A stretch of DNA of 10,688 bases from Micrococcaceae bacterium UBA6021 (lineage in GTDB: Bacteria; Actinomycetota; Actinomycetes; Actinomycetales; Micrococcaceae): positions 4,461 through 15,148 of the forward strand of contig DIZT01000022.1 of the NCBI GenBank assembly GCA_002427975.1, in the 5' to 3' direction. Position numbers and translations under genes: made by a program. Below are positions 1 to 6,293 of the stretch, in pieces. The notes below the pieces were generated by a model, which was given only the letters and a program-made list of their open reading frames with translations, was not told the DNA's origin and did no database searches. The stretch's first letter is position 1, and the number at the start of each line of letters is the position of its first letter.

Positions 1-693
1 CGTATGGACCGTGCCGTAGACCTCCGAGGAGGACTTGATGGCCGGCATCATGCTCAGCGGCACTCCGAAGATACCCAGGATCTCCTCATCCCAGGACAGG
101 GTCTCAAGGTCCATGAACAGCGTGCGCGACGCGTTGGTGACGTCCGTGACGTGCACGCCGCCGTCCACCCCGCCCGTCAGGTTCCAGAGGACCCAGGCAT
201 CGGTGTTGCCGAACACCAGGTCGCCGGCTTCCGCCTTGGCCCGGGCGCCGTCGACGTTGTCCAGGATCCACTTGATCTTCGTTCCGGAGAAATAGGTCGC
301 CAGGGGCAGTCCCACCTTTTGCTTGAACCGCTCCGGGCCGCCGTCCTTGGCCAGCTCATCCACGATGTCCTGGGTCCGGGTGTCCTGCCAGACAATCGCG
401 TTGTAGACGGCCTCACCGGTGGTCTTGTCCCAGACGACGGCCGTTTCGCGCTGGTTGGTAATTCCGACGGCGGCGATGTCGTGCCGGGTCAGGTTCGCCT
501 TGGAGAGCGCGGACGCGATCACCTCGCGGGTGTTGTTCCAGATCTCGGCAGGGTCGTGCTCCACCCAGCCCGCCTGTGGGAAGATCTGCTCATGCTCCAT
601 CTGGCCCGAGGACACGATAGTGCCGCTGTGGTCGAAGATGATGGCGCGGGAGCTGGTGGTTCCCTGGTCAATGGCGATGACGTATTGGTTCAT
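1..693 (-). CDS. glpK: Glycerol kinase, N-terminal 231 residues (partial, cut by window edge)
   Basis: Catalyses ATP-dependent phosphorylation of glycerol to sn-glycerol 3-phosphate in the cytoplasm, trapping glycerol that enters through GlpF. The minus strand is open from the ATG at 691-693 to the window edge, giving 231 of the roughly 500 residues usual for the family. It opens with [16 protein letters not shown], the FGGY-family phosphate-binding signature (DQGTTSSR, residues 9-16). NQRET (80-84) and TYFSGTK (133-139) follow; in characterised glycerol kinases these contribute glycerol-binding Arg, Glu and Tyr. The start is supported by AAGGA at 701-705, 7 nt upstream. The gene lies 40 bp behind glpF and reads the same way, so co-transcription is likely. 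The gap also holds a copy of the element found at the glpD promoter, so glpK may have extra control of its own. The C-terminal ATPase half lies outside the window, so intactness cannot be judged. Confidence 0.97.
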   Translation of the reverse strand, partial: MNQYVIAIDQGTTSSRAIIFDHSGTIVSSGQMEHEQIFPQAGWVEHDPAEIWNNTREVIASALSKANLTRHDIAAVGITNQRETAVVWDKTTGEAVYNAIVWQDTRTQDIVDELAKDGGPERFKQKVGLPLATYFSGTKIKWILDNVDGARAKAEAGDLVFGNTDAWVLWNLTGGVDGGVHVTDVTNASRTLFMDLETLSWDEEILGIFGVPLSMMPAIKSSSEVYGTVHT

Positions 694-712
694 GGTGACG
701 TCCTTGTCTCTG

Positions 713-737
713 ATTGTGTGGGTGAAATGGAAACTAG
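713..737. promoter_or_regulatory. Candidate operator upstream of glpK (copy 2 of an element shared with glpD)
   Basis: On the plus strand this reads ATTGTGTGG, a 4-nt spacer, then AATGGAAACTAG. It matches the element at the glpD promoter (3435-3458) in 19 of 21 arm positions, with a spacer of 4 rather than 3 nt. It fills much of the glpF-glpK gap and runs over the glpF stop codon (734-736). Such an AT-rich match is unexpected by chance in this GC-rich DNA. Binding by the divergent SorC-family regulator is an inference. A promoter-like pair around it (TTGCCG at 739-744 and CACAAT at 713-718, minus strand) has a 20-bp spacer, longer than ideal, so I do not call a promoter here. Confidence 0.5.
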
Positions 738-1486
738 CCGGCAATGGCGGGCATGATCATGGGAACCCAGAAGGCCACCAGGCCGGCCAGCGTACCGCCG
801 ATCAGCGGCCCTGCCACCGGGATCCAGGAGTAGGCCCAGTCGCTGGACCCCTTGCCTCTGATGGGCAGGATAGCGTGGGCGATGCGGGGCCCGAGGTCAC
901 GTGCCGGGTTGATTGCATAACCCGTGGGTCCGCCCAGCGATACACCGATGCCCACCACGAGCAGGGCGACCGCCAGCGGCCCCAGGCCCGAGGGCGTCCC
1001 GCCAAACGTCAGGATGACGAATACCAGGACGAAGGTGCCGATGATCTCCGTGACGAGGTTCCACGGAGTGGAGCGGATGGCGGGACCGGTGGAGAAGGTC
1101 CCCAGCTTGTTGGCTGCCACGGGTTCGGCATCGAAGTGCTGCTTGTACGCGGCCCAGCAAATTACCGCGCCGAGGAACGCCCCGAGCAGTTCACCGCCGA
1201 AGTAGGTGAAGGTGGAGGCGACGTCTACCGGCACATTGGGGGCATAGTTTTTGCTGCCCTTGACGAGCAGGCCCAGCGTGACGGCGGGATTGAGGTGGGC
1301 GCCGGACTTGGCGGCAACGAAGACACCCGCGAACACGCCGATACCCCATCCCCAGGTCACCATCAGGAACCCGCCGCTGTTGCCTTTGGTGCCCTTCAGG
1401 GCAACGTTGGCCACGACGCCGCAACCCAGCAGGGTGAGCATCGCCGTTCCGAAGACTTCGGAAAGAAAAACAATTCCAAGAGACAT
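734..1486 (-). CDS. glpF: Glycerol uptake facilitator (aquaglyceroporin, MIP family)
   Basis: Channel protein for passive glycerol entry across the cytoplasmic membrane. The 250-residue product has the normal MIP length and hydrophobic pattern, with about six membrane spans and two re-entrant loops. The two NPA boxes are [10 protein letters not shown] (NPA at 66-68) and [10 protein letters not shown] (NPA at 194-196). The Asp after the second box (NPARD) is characteristic of glycerol-conducting members rather than water-only aquaporins. The Arg of this box belongs to the selectivity filter. Two ATG codons stand in tandem at 1489 and 1486. GAGGAG (1493-1498) is 3 nt from the first and 6 nt from the second, so I chose the second; starting at 1489 adds only one Met. 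It sits between glpD and glpK on the same strand and supplies the substrate of GlpK. Confidence 0.96.
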   Translation of the reverse strand: MSLGIVFLSEVFGTAMLTLLGCGVVANVALKGTKGNSGGFLMVTWGWGIGVFAGVFVAAKSGAHLNPAVTLGLLVKGSKNYAPNVPVDVASTFTYFGGELLGAFLGAVICWAAYKQHFDAEPVAANKLGTFSTGPAIRSTPWNLVTEIIGTFVLVFVILTFGGTPSGLGPLAVALLVVGIGVSLGGPTGYAINPARDLGPRIAHAILPIRGKGSSDWAYSWIPVAGPLIGGTLAGLVAFWVPMIMPAIAG

Positions 1487-1492
1487 CATTGA

Positions 1493-1498
1493 CTCCTC
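1493..1498 (-). promoter_or_regulatory. Ribosome binding site of glpF
   Basis: GAGGAG on the minus strand is a strong Shine-Dalgarno match. The 6-nt spacing to the second of two tandem ATG codons favours the start at 1486 over 1489. Confidence 0.7.
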
Positions 1499-1514
1499 TA
1501 TTTTCTGTTGTGGG

Positions 1515-1533
1515 TCCTTCGCGGGTTGAAGGA
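1515..1533 (-). other. Small stem-loop in the glpD-glpF gap
   Basis: TCCTTC (1515-1520) and GAAGGA (1528-1533) form a perfect 6-bp inverted repeat around a 7-nt loop. In the minus-strand transcript it falls 16 nt upstream of the glpF Shine-Dalgarno site. The following RNA lacks a run of U, so it is a poor intrinsic terminator. It could instead be an mRNA processing or stability element that sets glpD and glpF levels apart. The rest of the roughly 90-nt gap holds a 10-bp palindrome, GGCTGCAGCC at 1562-1571, and nothing else I can assign. Confidence 0.35.
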
Positions 1534-1578
1534 TCGTTGAGCCGGAGCGAGTTGACGCCCCGGCTGCAGCCAGGTCTG

Positions 1579-3372
1579 CTAGGCGACCAGGCTGTGGATC
1601 TGTACCCGGTGGAAACGCTCCAGCACATCCCGGGCGCGTTGGATCTCCTCAGCCTTGGCGGCGGCGTCCCAGCCGAGCGGAGCGGAGAGGACATCAGCCA
1701 CTTCAACGAGAAGTTCACCCGTGACCAACCCACGGAACGCCAGCGACGTGCGCCGGATCAGCACATCAATGAGGTGCCCGATCTGCTCCTGCCCGGCCAT
1801 GAATTCCAGTTCGCGGACGCTGAGTTCCCGGGTGGAGCGCAGGAGCCTGTCCGGACCGGCATCCAGGTAGCTGATCACGTCTTCCGCCCGGGTGCCGTAG
1901 CGCGTGAGCAGGATGGCGGTGCGGTCAGCGTCCCGGCCGGCGCCCAGGTGGGTCTTAATCCATTTCTGGATCCCGGCGTCGTCCTGCGGAAAGCCCGCGC
2001 CGCCCCCGATGGCGAGCTTCGCCGTCGAGACCTTCCGTTCCAGGCCAAGTTCGGCGAGGACGTCGTTTGCCATATGCTCGGCCAACGCACGGAAGGTGGT
2101 CCACTTGCCGCCCACGAGGCTGAGTACGACGGCGGCGCCTCCGCCGGGTGCCGCGGCATCCCGCGTGCGCCGTTCGATCCGGTAGTCGCGGGAGACGAAC
2201 CCCGGCGCGGTGGCGTCGTGCCGCGGCAGCGGGCGGACGCCGGAGAACGTGTAGACGATCTGGTCACGCCGCACGCTGATGCCGGGGAAGACATGGCCGA
2301 TCAGGTCGAAGAAATACCCGATCTCCTCCTCCGTGCACACGGCGTCCTGTGCCATGTCCGCGTCGACGTCGGTGGTCCCTACCAGGACACGGTCCCCCAT
2401 GGGATAAATGAGGACGATCCGGCCGTCTGTGTGTTCAAAGAAGATCTCCCGGCCTTTGCACGCCTCGAGCAGGACCGGGTGGTCCAGCACAATGTGCGAT
2501 CCCTTCGTGCCGCCCATAAAGGACGACGCCGCCCCCATGGCTTCGTTGGTCAGGTCCACCCAGGCGCCGGTGGTGTTCACGATGACGTCCGCGGTGAAAT
2601 CGAACAGTTCGCCGGTCAGCTCATCGCGGAGCCGGACCGTGGTGCCGGACTGCGAATGAAGTGAGAGGTAGTTGCTGGCCCGGGCGGTTGCGCCCGCCGC
2701 GCCGGCACTGCCGCGCCCGGCCTTTTCGCCGTCCTGGAGAACATCGAGGGTAAGCCGTTCAGGGTTGTGTACCGAAGCGTCGAAGTAGGTGGCCGCGTAT
2801 TTGATGCCGGGGTGCAGCTGCGGCAGCTCGGCGAGGGCCCGCTTGCGTCCGCGGAACTGGTGGCGCGGCACGGTGCCGCCGTCGCGGGAGAACGAGTCGT
2901 ACATACTCAGGCCAAGTTTGATCAGGAAGGCGCCGCGCTCCTTGGGCTTGCCCTGCTGCTTGTGCGTCAGGAACCGCAACGGCGCGGACAGGACGCCGGA
3001 AAACGTGCTGAAGATGGGGATGGTGGTCTGGAGCGGCTTCACATAGTGCGGTGCGATCCGCAGGAGGCGGTTGCGTTCCACCACGGATTCCCGGACCAGG
3101 CGGAATTCCCCGTTTTCCAGATAACGGATGCCGCCATGGATCATGTGGGATGACGCTCCGCTGGCGCCCTGGCAGTAGTCGCCGCGCTCTACCAGGGCCA
3201 CGTCCACGCCCTGGAGGGCAAGGTCCCGGAAGGTTCCCACGCCGTTGATGCCACCGCCGACGATCAACACCTTGGCGTGCGGACGCTTCCGCAGTTCCTG
3301 CACCGATGCGCGCGGCACCGGGCTGTGGGCAGGCGTGGCTCCACTATGGCCGAATGAATCTTTGAGTCCCAA
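1579..3372 (-). CDS. glpD: Aerobic glycerol-3-phosphate dehydrogenase (FAD-dependent)
   Basis: Oxidises sn-glycerol 3-phosphate to dihydroxyacetone phosphate at the inner face of the membrane, passing electrons to the quinone pool through FAD. It follows GlpF and GlpK in the route to glycolysis. From the chosen start it has 597 residues. The dinucleotide-binding fold shows VLIVGGGINGVG (Gly run at 39-46), followed by ALVERGD and GASGASSHMIHGGIRYLE. FSGVRPLP (about 376-383) and GGKWTTFR (421-428) are typical of the DAO/GlpD family. A C-terminal GlpD cap domain fills the last 150 or so residues. The frame is open to a TTG at 3432, but that codon has no Shine-Dalgarno site and lies just downstream of the predicted promoter. 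AGGGAG at 3378-3383 is 5 nt from the TTG at 3370-3372, which I chose; the adjacent GTG (3373-3375) is less well spaced. A Gly/Ala-rich stretch near residues 217-232 looks like a lineage-specific loop. Confidence 0.96.
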   Translation of the reverse strand: MGLKDSFGHSGATPAHSPVPRASVQELRKRPHAKVLIVGGGINGVGTFRDLALQGVDVALVERGDYCQGASGASSHMIHGGIRYLENGEFRLVRESVVERNRLLRIAPHYVKPLQTTIPIFSTFSGVLSAPLRFLTHKQQGKPKERGAFLIKLGLSMYDSFSRDGGTVPRHQFRGRKRALAELPQLHPGIKYAATYFDASVHNPERLTLDVLQDGEKAGRGSAGAAGATARASNYLSLHSQSGTTVRLRDELTGELFDFTADVIVNTTGAWVDLTNEAMGAASSFMGGTKGSHIVLDHPVLLEACKGREIFFEHTDGRIVLIYPMGDRVLVGTTDVDADMAQDAVCTEEEIGYFFDLIGHVFPGISVRRDQIVYTFSGVRPLPRHDATAPGFVSRDYRIERRTRDAAAPGGGAAVVLSLVGGKWTTFRALAEHMANDVLAELGLERKVSTAKLAIGGGAGFPQDDAGIQKWIKTHLGAGRDADRTAILLTRYGTRAEDVISYLDAGPDRLLRSTRELSVRELEFMAGQEQIGHLIDVLIRRTSLAFRGLVTGELLVEVADVLSAPLGWDAAAKAEEIQRARDVLERFHRVQIHSLVA

Positions 3373-3377
3373 CACTG

Positions 3378-3383
3378 CTCCCT
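3378..3383 (-). promoter_or_regulatory. Ribosome binding site deciding the glpD start
   Basis: AGGGAG on the minus strand lies 5 nt before the TTG at 3370-3372 and 2 nt before the GTG at 3373-3375. The next in-frame start upstream, the TTG at 3430-3432, has no comparable site. The match favours a rare TTG start. Confidence 0.55.
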
Positions 3384-3434
3384 GGGTTTTGTTGGCGTGC
3401 GGGCATCCGCCGGACGCACCGTCGTTCTTCAACT

Positions 3435-3458
3435 ATTGTTTGGACTAATGGAAAATAG
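3435..3458. promoter_or_regulatory. Candidate operator overlapping the glpD promoter (copy 1)
   Basis: On the plus strand this reads ATTGTTTGG, ACT, then AATGGAAAATAG, matching the glpK-upstream copy at 713-737 in 19 of 21 arm positions. The edges also form an inverted repeat: CTATT at 3433-3437 and AATAG at 3454-3458. It covers the predicted -10 box and the whole spacer of the glpD promoter, where a bound repressor would block RNA polymerase. The likely ligand is the neighbouring SorC-family regulator; that link is inferred from position. Confidence 0.5.
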
Positions 3459-3464
3459 AGTCAA
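3435..3464 (-). promoter_or_regulatory. Predicted glpD promoter (sigma-A type)
   Basis: On the minus strand, TTGACT (3459-3464) resembles the -35 consensus in five of six positions. AACAAT (3435-3440) resembles a -10 box in four of six, with an 18-bp spacer. This puts the transcript start near 3425-3430, leaving a leader of roughly 50-60 nt before the TTG start. The promoter lies in the AT-rich trough between divergent glpD and the regulator gene. No equally good plus-strand promoter for the regulator could be assigned. Confidence 0.5.
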
Positions 3465-3497
3465 GCACTATGCACAAACGTGCAGATTGGAGCGGGA

Positions 3498-4472
3498 ATG
3501 ACGCCCTCCCGGCACTCGGATGCGCTTCGGGCTGCACAGATGTACTACCTCCAGGACCTGACGATGGACGCGATCGCCAGGGAACTGCGGACGTCCCGGT
3601 CCACTGTTTCAAGGCTTCTTTCTGCGGCACGGGATACGGGCCTGGTCCAGATCCAGATCCGCAATCCCTTGGACACCGGCCCCGAGCTGGAAAGCATCAT
3701 CCGGCGCGAGTACAACGTGGACGTGCACGTCGTACCCGTGCTTGAGTCCCTCAATGAGGCGGAGACACTGGACCGGGTGGCGATCCAGGCTGCACGCACC
3801 ATCGGCCCCCTGGTGGATTCCAATGCGATCATTGGCATCGCATGGGGCTCCACTCTCAGCGCCGTCAGCAGGCACCTCACCCGCAAGATCACCCACGACA
3901 CCGTGGTGGTGCAGCTGAACGGCGCCGGAAACATGCACACCACCGGCATCACCTACGCCAGTGACATCATGCGCCGCTTCGGAAGTGCCTACGGAGCCCG
4001 GGTGGAACAGTTCCCCGTACCGGCGTTCTTTGACCACGCCGCCACCAAGACCGCCATGTGGAATGAGCGCAGCGTGCAGCGGATCCTGGACCTGCAGGCC
4101 AGGATGAGCATCGCCATCTTCGGGGTCGGCTCCGTGGACGCCGACTACCCCAGCCACGTCTACGCCGGTGGTTACCTGGACGAAACCGACCTGAAGAACC
4201 TGGCCCATTCGGATGTGGTGGGTGACGTAGCGACGGTCTTTTTCCGACGTGACGGATCCTCTGACGGCATCGTCCTGAACGAACGCGCCACCGGTCCGGC
4301 ACTCTCGCAGCTGCGGCAGGTCCGGCGCCGGATCTGCGTGGTATCCGGGGCCTCAAAAATCAACGGCCTGCGCGGTGCCCTGGCTGCGGGCCTGGCAACC
4401 GACCTGATCCTGGATGAAGCCACCGCGCGCCGGCTGGTCAGATTTGGCGGCGGTGCCTGGCCAAATGGGTAG
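3498..4472 (+). CDS. SorC/DeoR-type sugar-binding transcriptional regulator, probable glycerol regulon regulator
   Basis: A 324-residue DNA-binding regulator. A helix-turn-helix spans about residues 21-41 (LTMDAIARELRTSRSTVSRL). An effector-binding domain like that of SorC, CggR and LsrR fills the rest, including IIGIAWGSTLSAV, FGVGSVDADYP and the C-terminal RRICVVSGASKINGLRGAL. Members of this family usually bind a phosphorylated sugar and release or change their grip on the operator. The ATG at 3498 was chosen because GGAG (3489-3492) lies 5 nt before it; an in-frame GTG at 3480 lacks a site. The gene is divergent from glpD, so its natural targets are the glpD promoter and the repeated element near glpD and glpK, with glycerol 3-phosphate or a related triose phosphate as a possible effector. 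Target and effector are inferred. The reductase start follows 10 nt after the stop, so it could also be the first gene of a plus-strand operon. Confidence 0.88.
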   Translation: MTPSRHSDALRAAQMYYLQDLTMDAIARELRTSRSTVSRLLSAARDTGLVQIQIRNPLDTGPELESIIRREYNVDVHVVPVLESLNEAETLDRVAIQAARTIGPLVDSNAIIGIAWGSTLSAVSRHLTRKITHDTVVVQLNGAGNMHTTGITYASDIMRRFGSAYGARVEQFPVPAFFDHAATKTAMWNERSVQRILDLQARMSIAIFGVGSVDADYPSHVYAGGYLDETDLKNLAHSDVVGDVATVFFRRDGSSDGIVLNERATGPALSQLRQVRRRICVVSGASKINGLRGALAAGLATDLILDEATARRLVRFGGGAWPNG

Positions 4473-4475
4473 AGT
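4470..4475 (+). promoter_or_regulatory. Possible leaderless -10 box for the aldo/keto reductase gene
   Basis: TAGAGT fits the TANNNT form of actinobacterial -10 boxes and ends 7 nt before the ATG at 4483, the usual distance when transcription starts at the start codon itself. The ATG has no clear Shine-Dalgarno site, which agrees with a leaderless transcript. The first three bases double as the regulator's stop codon. No convincing -35 box is visible; TTGGCG at 4445-4449 and nearby bases are too far away at about 20 bp. Confidence 0.4.
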
Positions 4476-4482
4476 CATTGCT

Positions 4483-5352
4483 ATGAAAACTTCACCCCGG
4501 CTCAGCCTCAACAACGGCGTCCTGATCGACCAATTGGGATTCGGTCTGTACAAGGTTCCGGCGGCGGATGCATCGAGCCTGGTGGCCATGGCCCTGGGCA
4601 CCGGGTACCGCCATTTCGACACCGCAGCCATGTACGGCAACGAAACCGGCGTGGCCAGGGGCCTGAGCTCTGCTGTCGATTCCGACGGCGGGAGCGGCGG
4701 TTCCGGGGAGTCCGCTCCGGGCCTGCGGCGTGAGGACGTTTTCATCACCACGAAGGTTTGGAACGATGACCAGGGGTACGACGCAACGCTGCGCGCCTTC
4801 GATACCTCAATGGTCAACCTCGGCCTGGACTACGTGGATATGTACCTGATCCATTGGCCATGTGCCCGCCGCGGGCTGTTCAGCGAAACGTACCGGGCCC
4901 TTGAATCGCTGTACCGCGAAGGAAAGGTCCGGGCTATCGGTGTCTGCAACTTCCTGCCGGCCCACCTGGACCGCCTGCTCGAGACCGCGGAAGTGGTGCC
5001 GGCCGTTAACCAGATTGAACTGCACCCGTGGCTCCAGCAGGCGGAGCTCAGGGAGAAGCACTCCGGTCTGGGCATCCGGACGGAGGCCTGGAGCCCGCTG
5101 GGGCGTGGACAAGTGCTGGCTGATCCCGTGGTCGTGGCCCTGGCGGCCGAACACGGCAGGACACCGGCCCAGGTCATCCTGCGCTGGCACGTCCAGCTGG
5201 GCAACATCGCGATCCCCAAGGCAAGCGCGGAGGCCCGTATCCGGGAAAACCTGGACATCTTCGGCTTTGAACTTTCCGACCGCGACATGGCAGCTGTGGC
5301 GGAGCTTGACCGCGGGCAGCGCACCGGCTCCCACCCCGACAACGTCAACTAG
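4483..5352 (+). CDS. Aldo/keto reductase (AKR5-like, 2,5-diketogluconate reductase type)
   Basis: A 289-residue NADPH-dependent reductase of the aldo/keto reductase superfamily, expected to reduce aldehydes or ketones in the cytoplasm. The catalytic tetrad is complete: D46 and Y51 in FDTAAMYGNE, K91 in FITTKVW and H124 in YLIHWP. GVCNF, NQIELHPWLQQ, EAWSPLGRG and the cofactor-binding IPKASAEARIRENL also appear in the right order. Between helix 2 and the RREDVFITTK strand sits a Gly/Ser-rich stretch (residues 66-80, DSDGGSGGSGESAPG) that is longer than usual here and looks like a flexible loop. The frame is open upstream to 4414 inside the regulator gene, but the family N-terminus begins near KTSPRLSLNNG, so I chose 4483. 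It follows the regulator by 10 nt and precedes the hydrolase by 11 nt. The substrate cannot be read from sequence; a small carbonyl from glycerol metabolism is possible but only a guess from position. Confidence 0.92.
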   Translation: MKTSPRLSLNNGVLIDQLGFGLYKVPAADASSLVAMALGTGYRHFDTAAMYGNETGVARGLSSAVDSDGGSGGSGESAPGLRREDVFITTKVWNDDQGYDATLRAFDTSMVNLGLDYVDMYLIHWPCARRGLFSETYRALESLYREGKVRAIGVCNFLPAHLDRLLETAEVVPAVNQIELHPWLQQAELREKHSGLGIRTEAWSPLGRGQVLADPVVVALAAEHGRTPAQVILRWHVQLGNIAIPKASAEARIRENLDIFGFELSDRDMAAVAELDRGQRTGSHPDNVN

Positions 5353-5363
5353 GACCGAGGGTC

Positions 5364-6293
5364 ATGAAAACAGCCGATCACCAGCCATCCCCTGCGCCCT
5401 CCTACTTCAGCCCCGGGCTGGCAGCCCGTACGCTCGCCACCGAAATCGAGCTTAACGGCAGCTCCGTGGCGTACTGGACCTACGACCCGGTACAGGCCAC
5501 CCCTGGTACCCGCACTATCCTGGTCATCCATGGCTTCCGCGGCGATCACCACGGCCTGCTCCGCGTGGCCGACCAACTGCCGGACATGCGGATCATCATG
5601 CCGGACCTTCCGGGATTCGGCAGCTCCGCCGCGTTCACGGCCGGGGAACATTCGGTGGAACACTACGGCACGTTCATTACCGACTTCATGGCTGCACTGG
5701 GCCTCGGCCCGGACACCGTGCTGCTGGGACACTCCTTCGGCTCGATCGTCGCCTCCCATTTTGTGGCCGCGCACCCCGGAACTGTCACACCACTGATCTT
5801 GATCAATCCCATTGCCGCGCCGGCCCTGGAGGGCCCCAAGGGAATCATGACCAAGCTGGCCGTGCTCTACTATCGCCTGGCGGCACGGCTGCCCGGTGCG
5901 CTGGGGCTGGCACTCCTGCGCAGTCCGCTGATCGTCCGGGTGATGAGTGAAGCCATGGCCAAGACCGGCGACAAGGACCTTCGCCGCTTTATCCACGGCC
6001 AGCACCATGCCTATTTCAGTGCGTTCGCGGACCGGGAGAGCCTCCTCGAATCGTTTACGGCCTCCGTGAGCGGCCACGTTTCCGAGGTTGCCGACAAGCT
6101 GACCTTGCCCGTACTCCTTGTTGCCGGCGAAAAGGACGAGATTGCCACCCTCCCGGACCAGCGCCGCCTCGCCGCGCTCCTTCCGGACGGAGTGCTCAAG
6201 GTCATTCCCGGCGTCGGACACCTCATCCACTACGAGACCCCCGGGCCGGCCGCCGGCTTCATCCGCAGCTTCCTTAAGGACCACCCCGCGTGA
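5364..6293 (+). CDS. Alpha/beta hydrolase fold protein
   Basis: A 309-residue alpha/beta hydrolase. The visible catalytic triad is S124 in the nucleophile elbow GHSFGS, D258 in GEKDEIATL and H286 in GVGHLIHYE. HGFRGDHHG (56-64) is the oxyanion-hole region, and DLPGFGSS follows the second strand as in the proline iminopeptidase, haloalkane dehalogenase and lipase-like group. A cap-like helical segment lies at about 153-230. No signal peptide is visible, so it is probably cytoplasmic. The ATG at 5364 lies 11 nt after the reductase stop, with AGGA at 5351-5354 and GAGG at 5357-5360 as ribosome binding candidates. Its stop overlaps the next start by 4 nt. The acid or amine released, and even the type of bond cleaved, cannot be told from the sequence. 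Confidence 0.9.
   Translation: MKTADHQPSPAPSYFSPGLAARTLATEIELNGSSVAYWTYDPVQATPGTRTILVIHGFRGDHHGLLRVADQLPDMRIIMPDLPGFGSSAAFTAGEHSVEHYGTFITDFMAALGLGPDTVLLGHSFGSIVASHFVAAHPGTVTPLILINPIAAPALEGPKGIMTKLAVLYYRLAARLPGALGLALLRSPLIVRVMSEAMAKTGDKDLRRFIHGQHHAYFSAFADRESLLESFTASVSGHVSEVADKLTLPVLLVAGEKDEIATLPDQRRLAALLPDGVLKVIPGVGHLIHYETPGPAAGFIRSFLKDHPA
6290..6293 (+). other. GTGA stop-start overlap of hydrolase and glycosyltransferase
   Basis: The GTG start of the glycosyltransferase (6290-6292) shares bases with the TGA stop of the hydrolase (6291-6293). This layout usually means coupled translation from one mRNA. Confidence 0.85.

Noticed and set aside
419..1492. Open frame of 357 codons on the plus strand opposite glpK and glpF
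   Set aside because: Antisense to two well-identified genes, with repetitive Gly/Asp/Glu/His-rich translation and no motifs.
1515..1533. Intrinsic terminator between glpD and glpF
   Set aside because: The 6-bp stem is not followed by a U-run in the minus-strand RNA, so I list it as a stem-loop only.
1489..2664. Open frame of 391 codons on the plus strand opposite glpD
   Set aside because: Antisense to glpD, no recognisable domain, and its start overlaps the glpF start region. A GC-rich shadow frame.
3480..3497. GTG start at 3480 for the regulator
   Set aside because: No ribosome binding site, whereas the ATG at 3498 has GGAG at a 5-nt distance and gives the expected N-terminus.
4414..4482. 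Longer N-terminus for the aldo/keto reductase, starting inside the regulator gene
   Set aside because: The extra 23 residues do not resemble the family, and the promoter-like TAGAGT points to the ATG at 4483.
5349..6284. Open frame of 311 codons on the minus strand opposite the hydrolase
   Set aside because: Mirror of the hydrolase reading frame; the hydrolase has a complete catalytic triad and ribosome binding site, the antisense frame has neither domain nor context.
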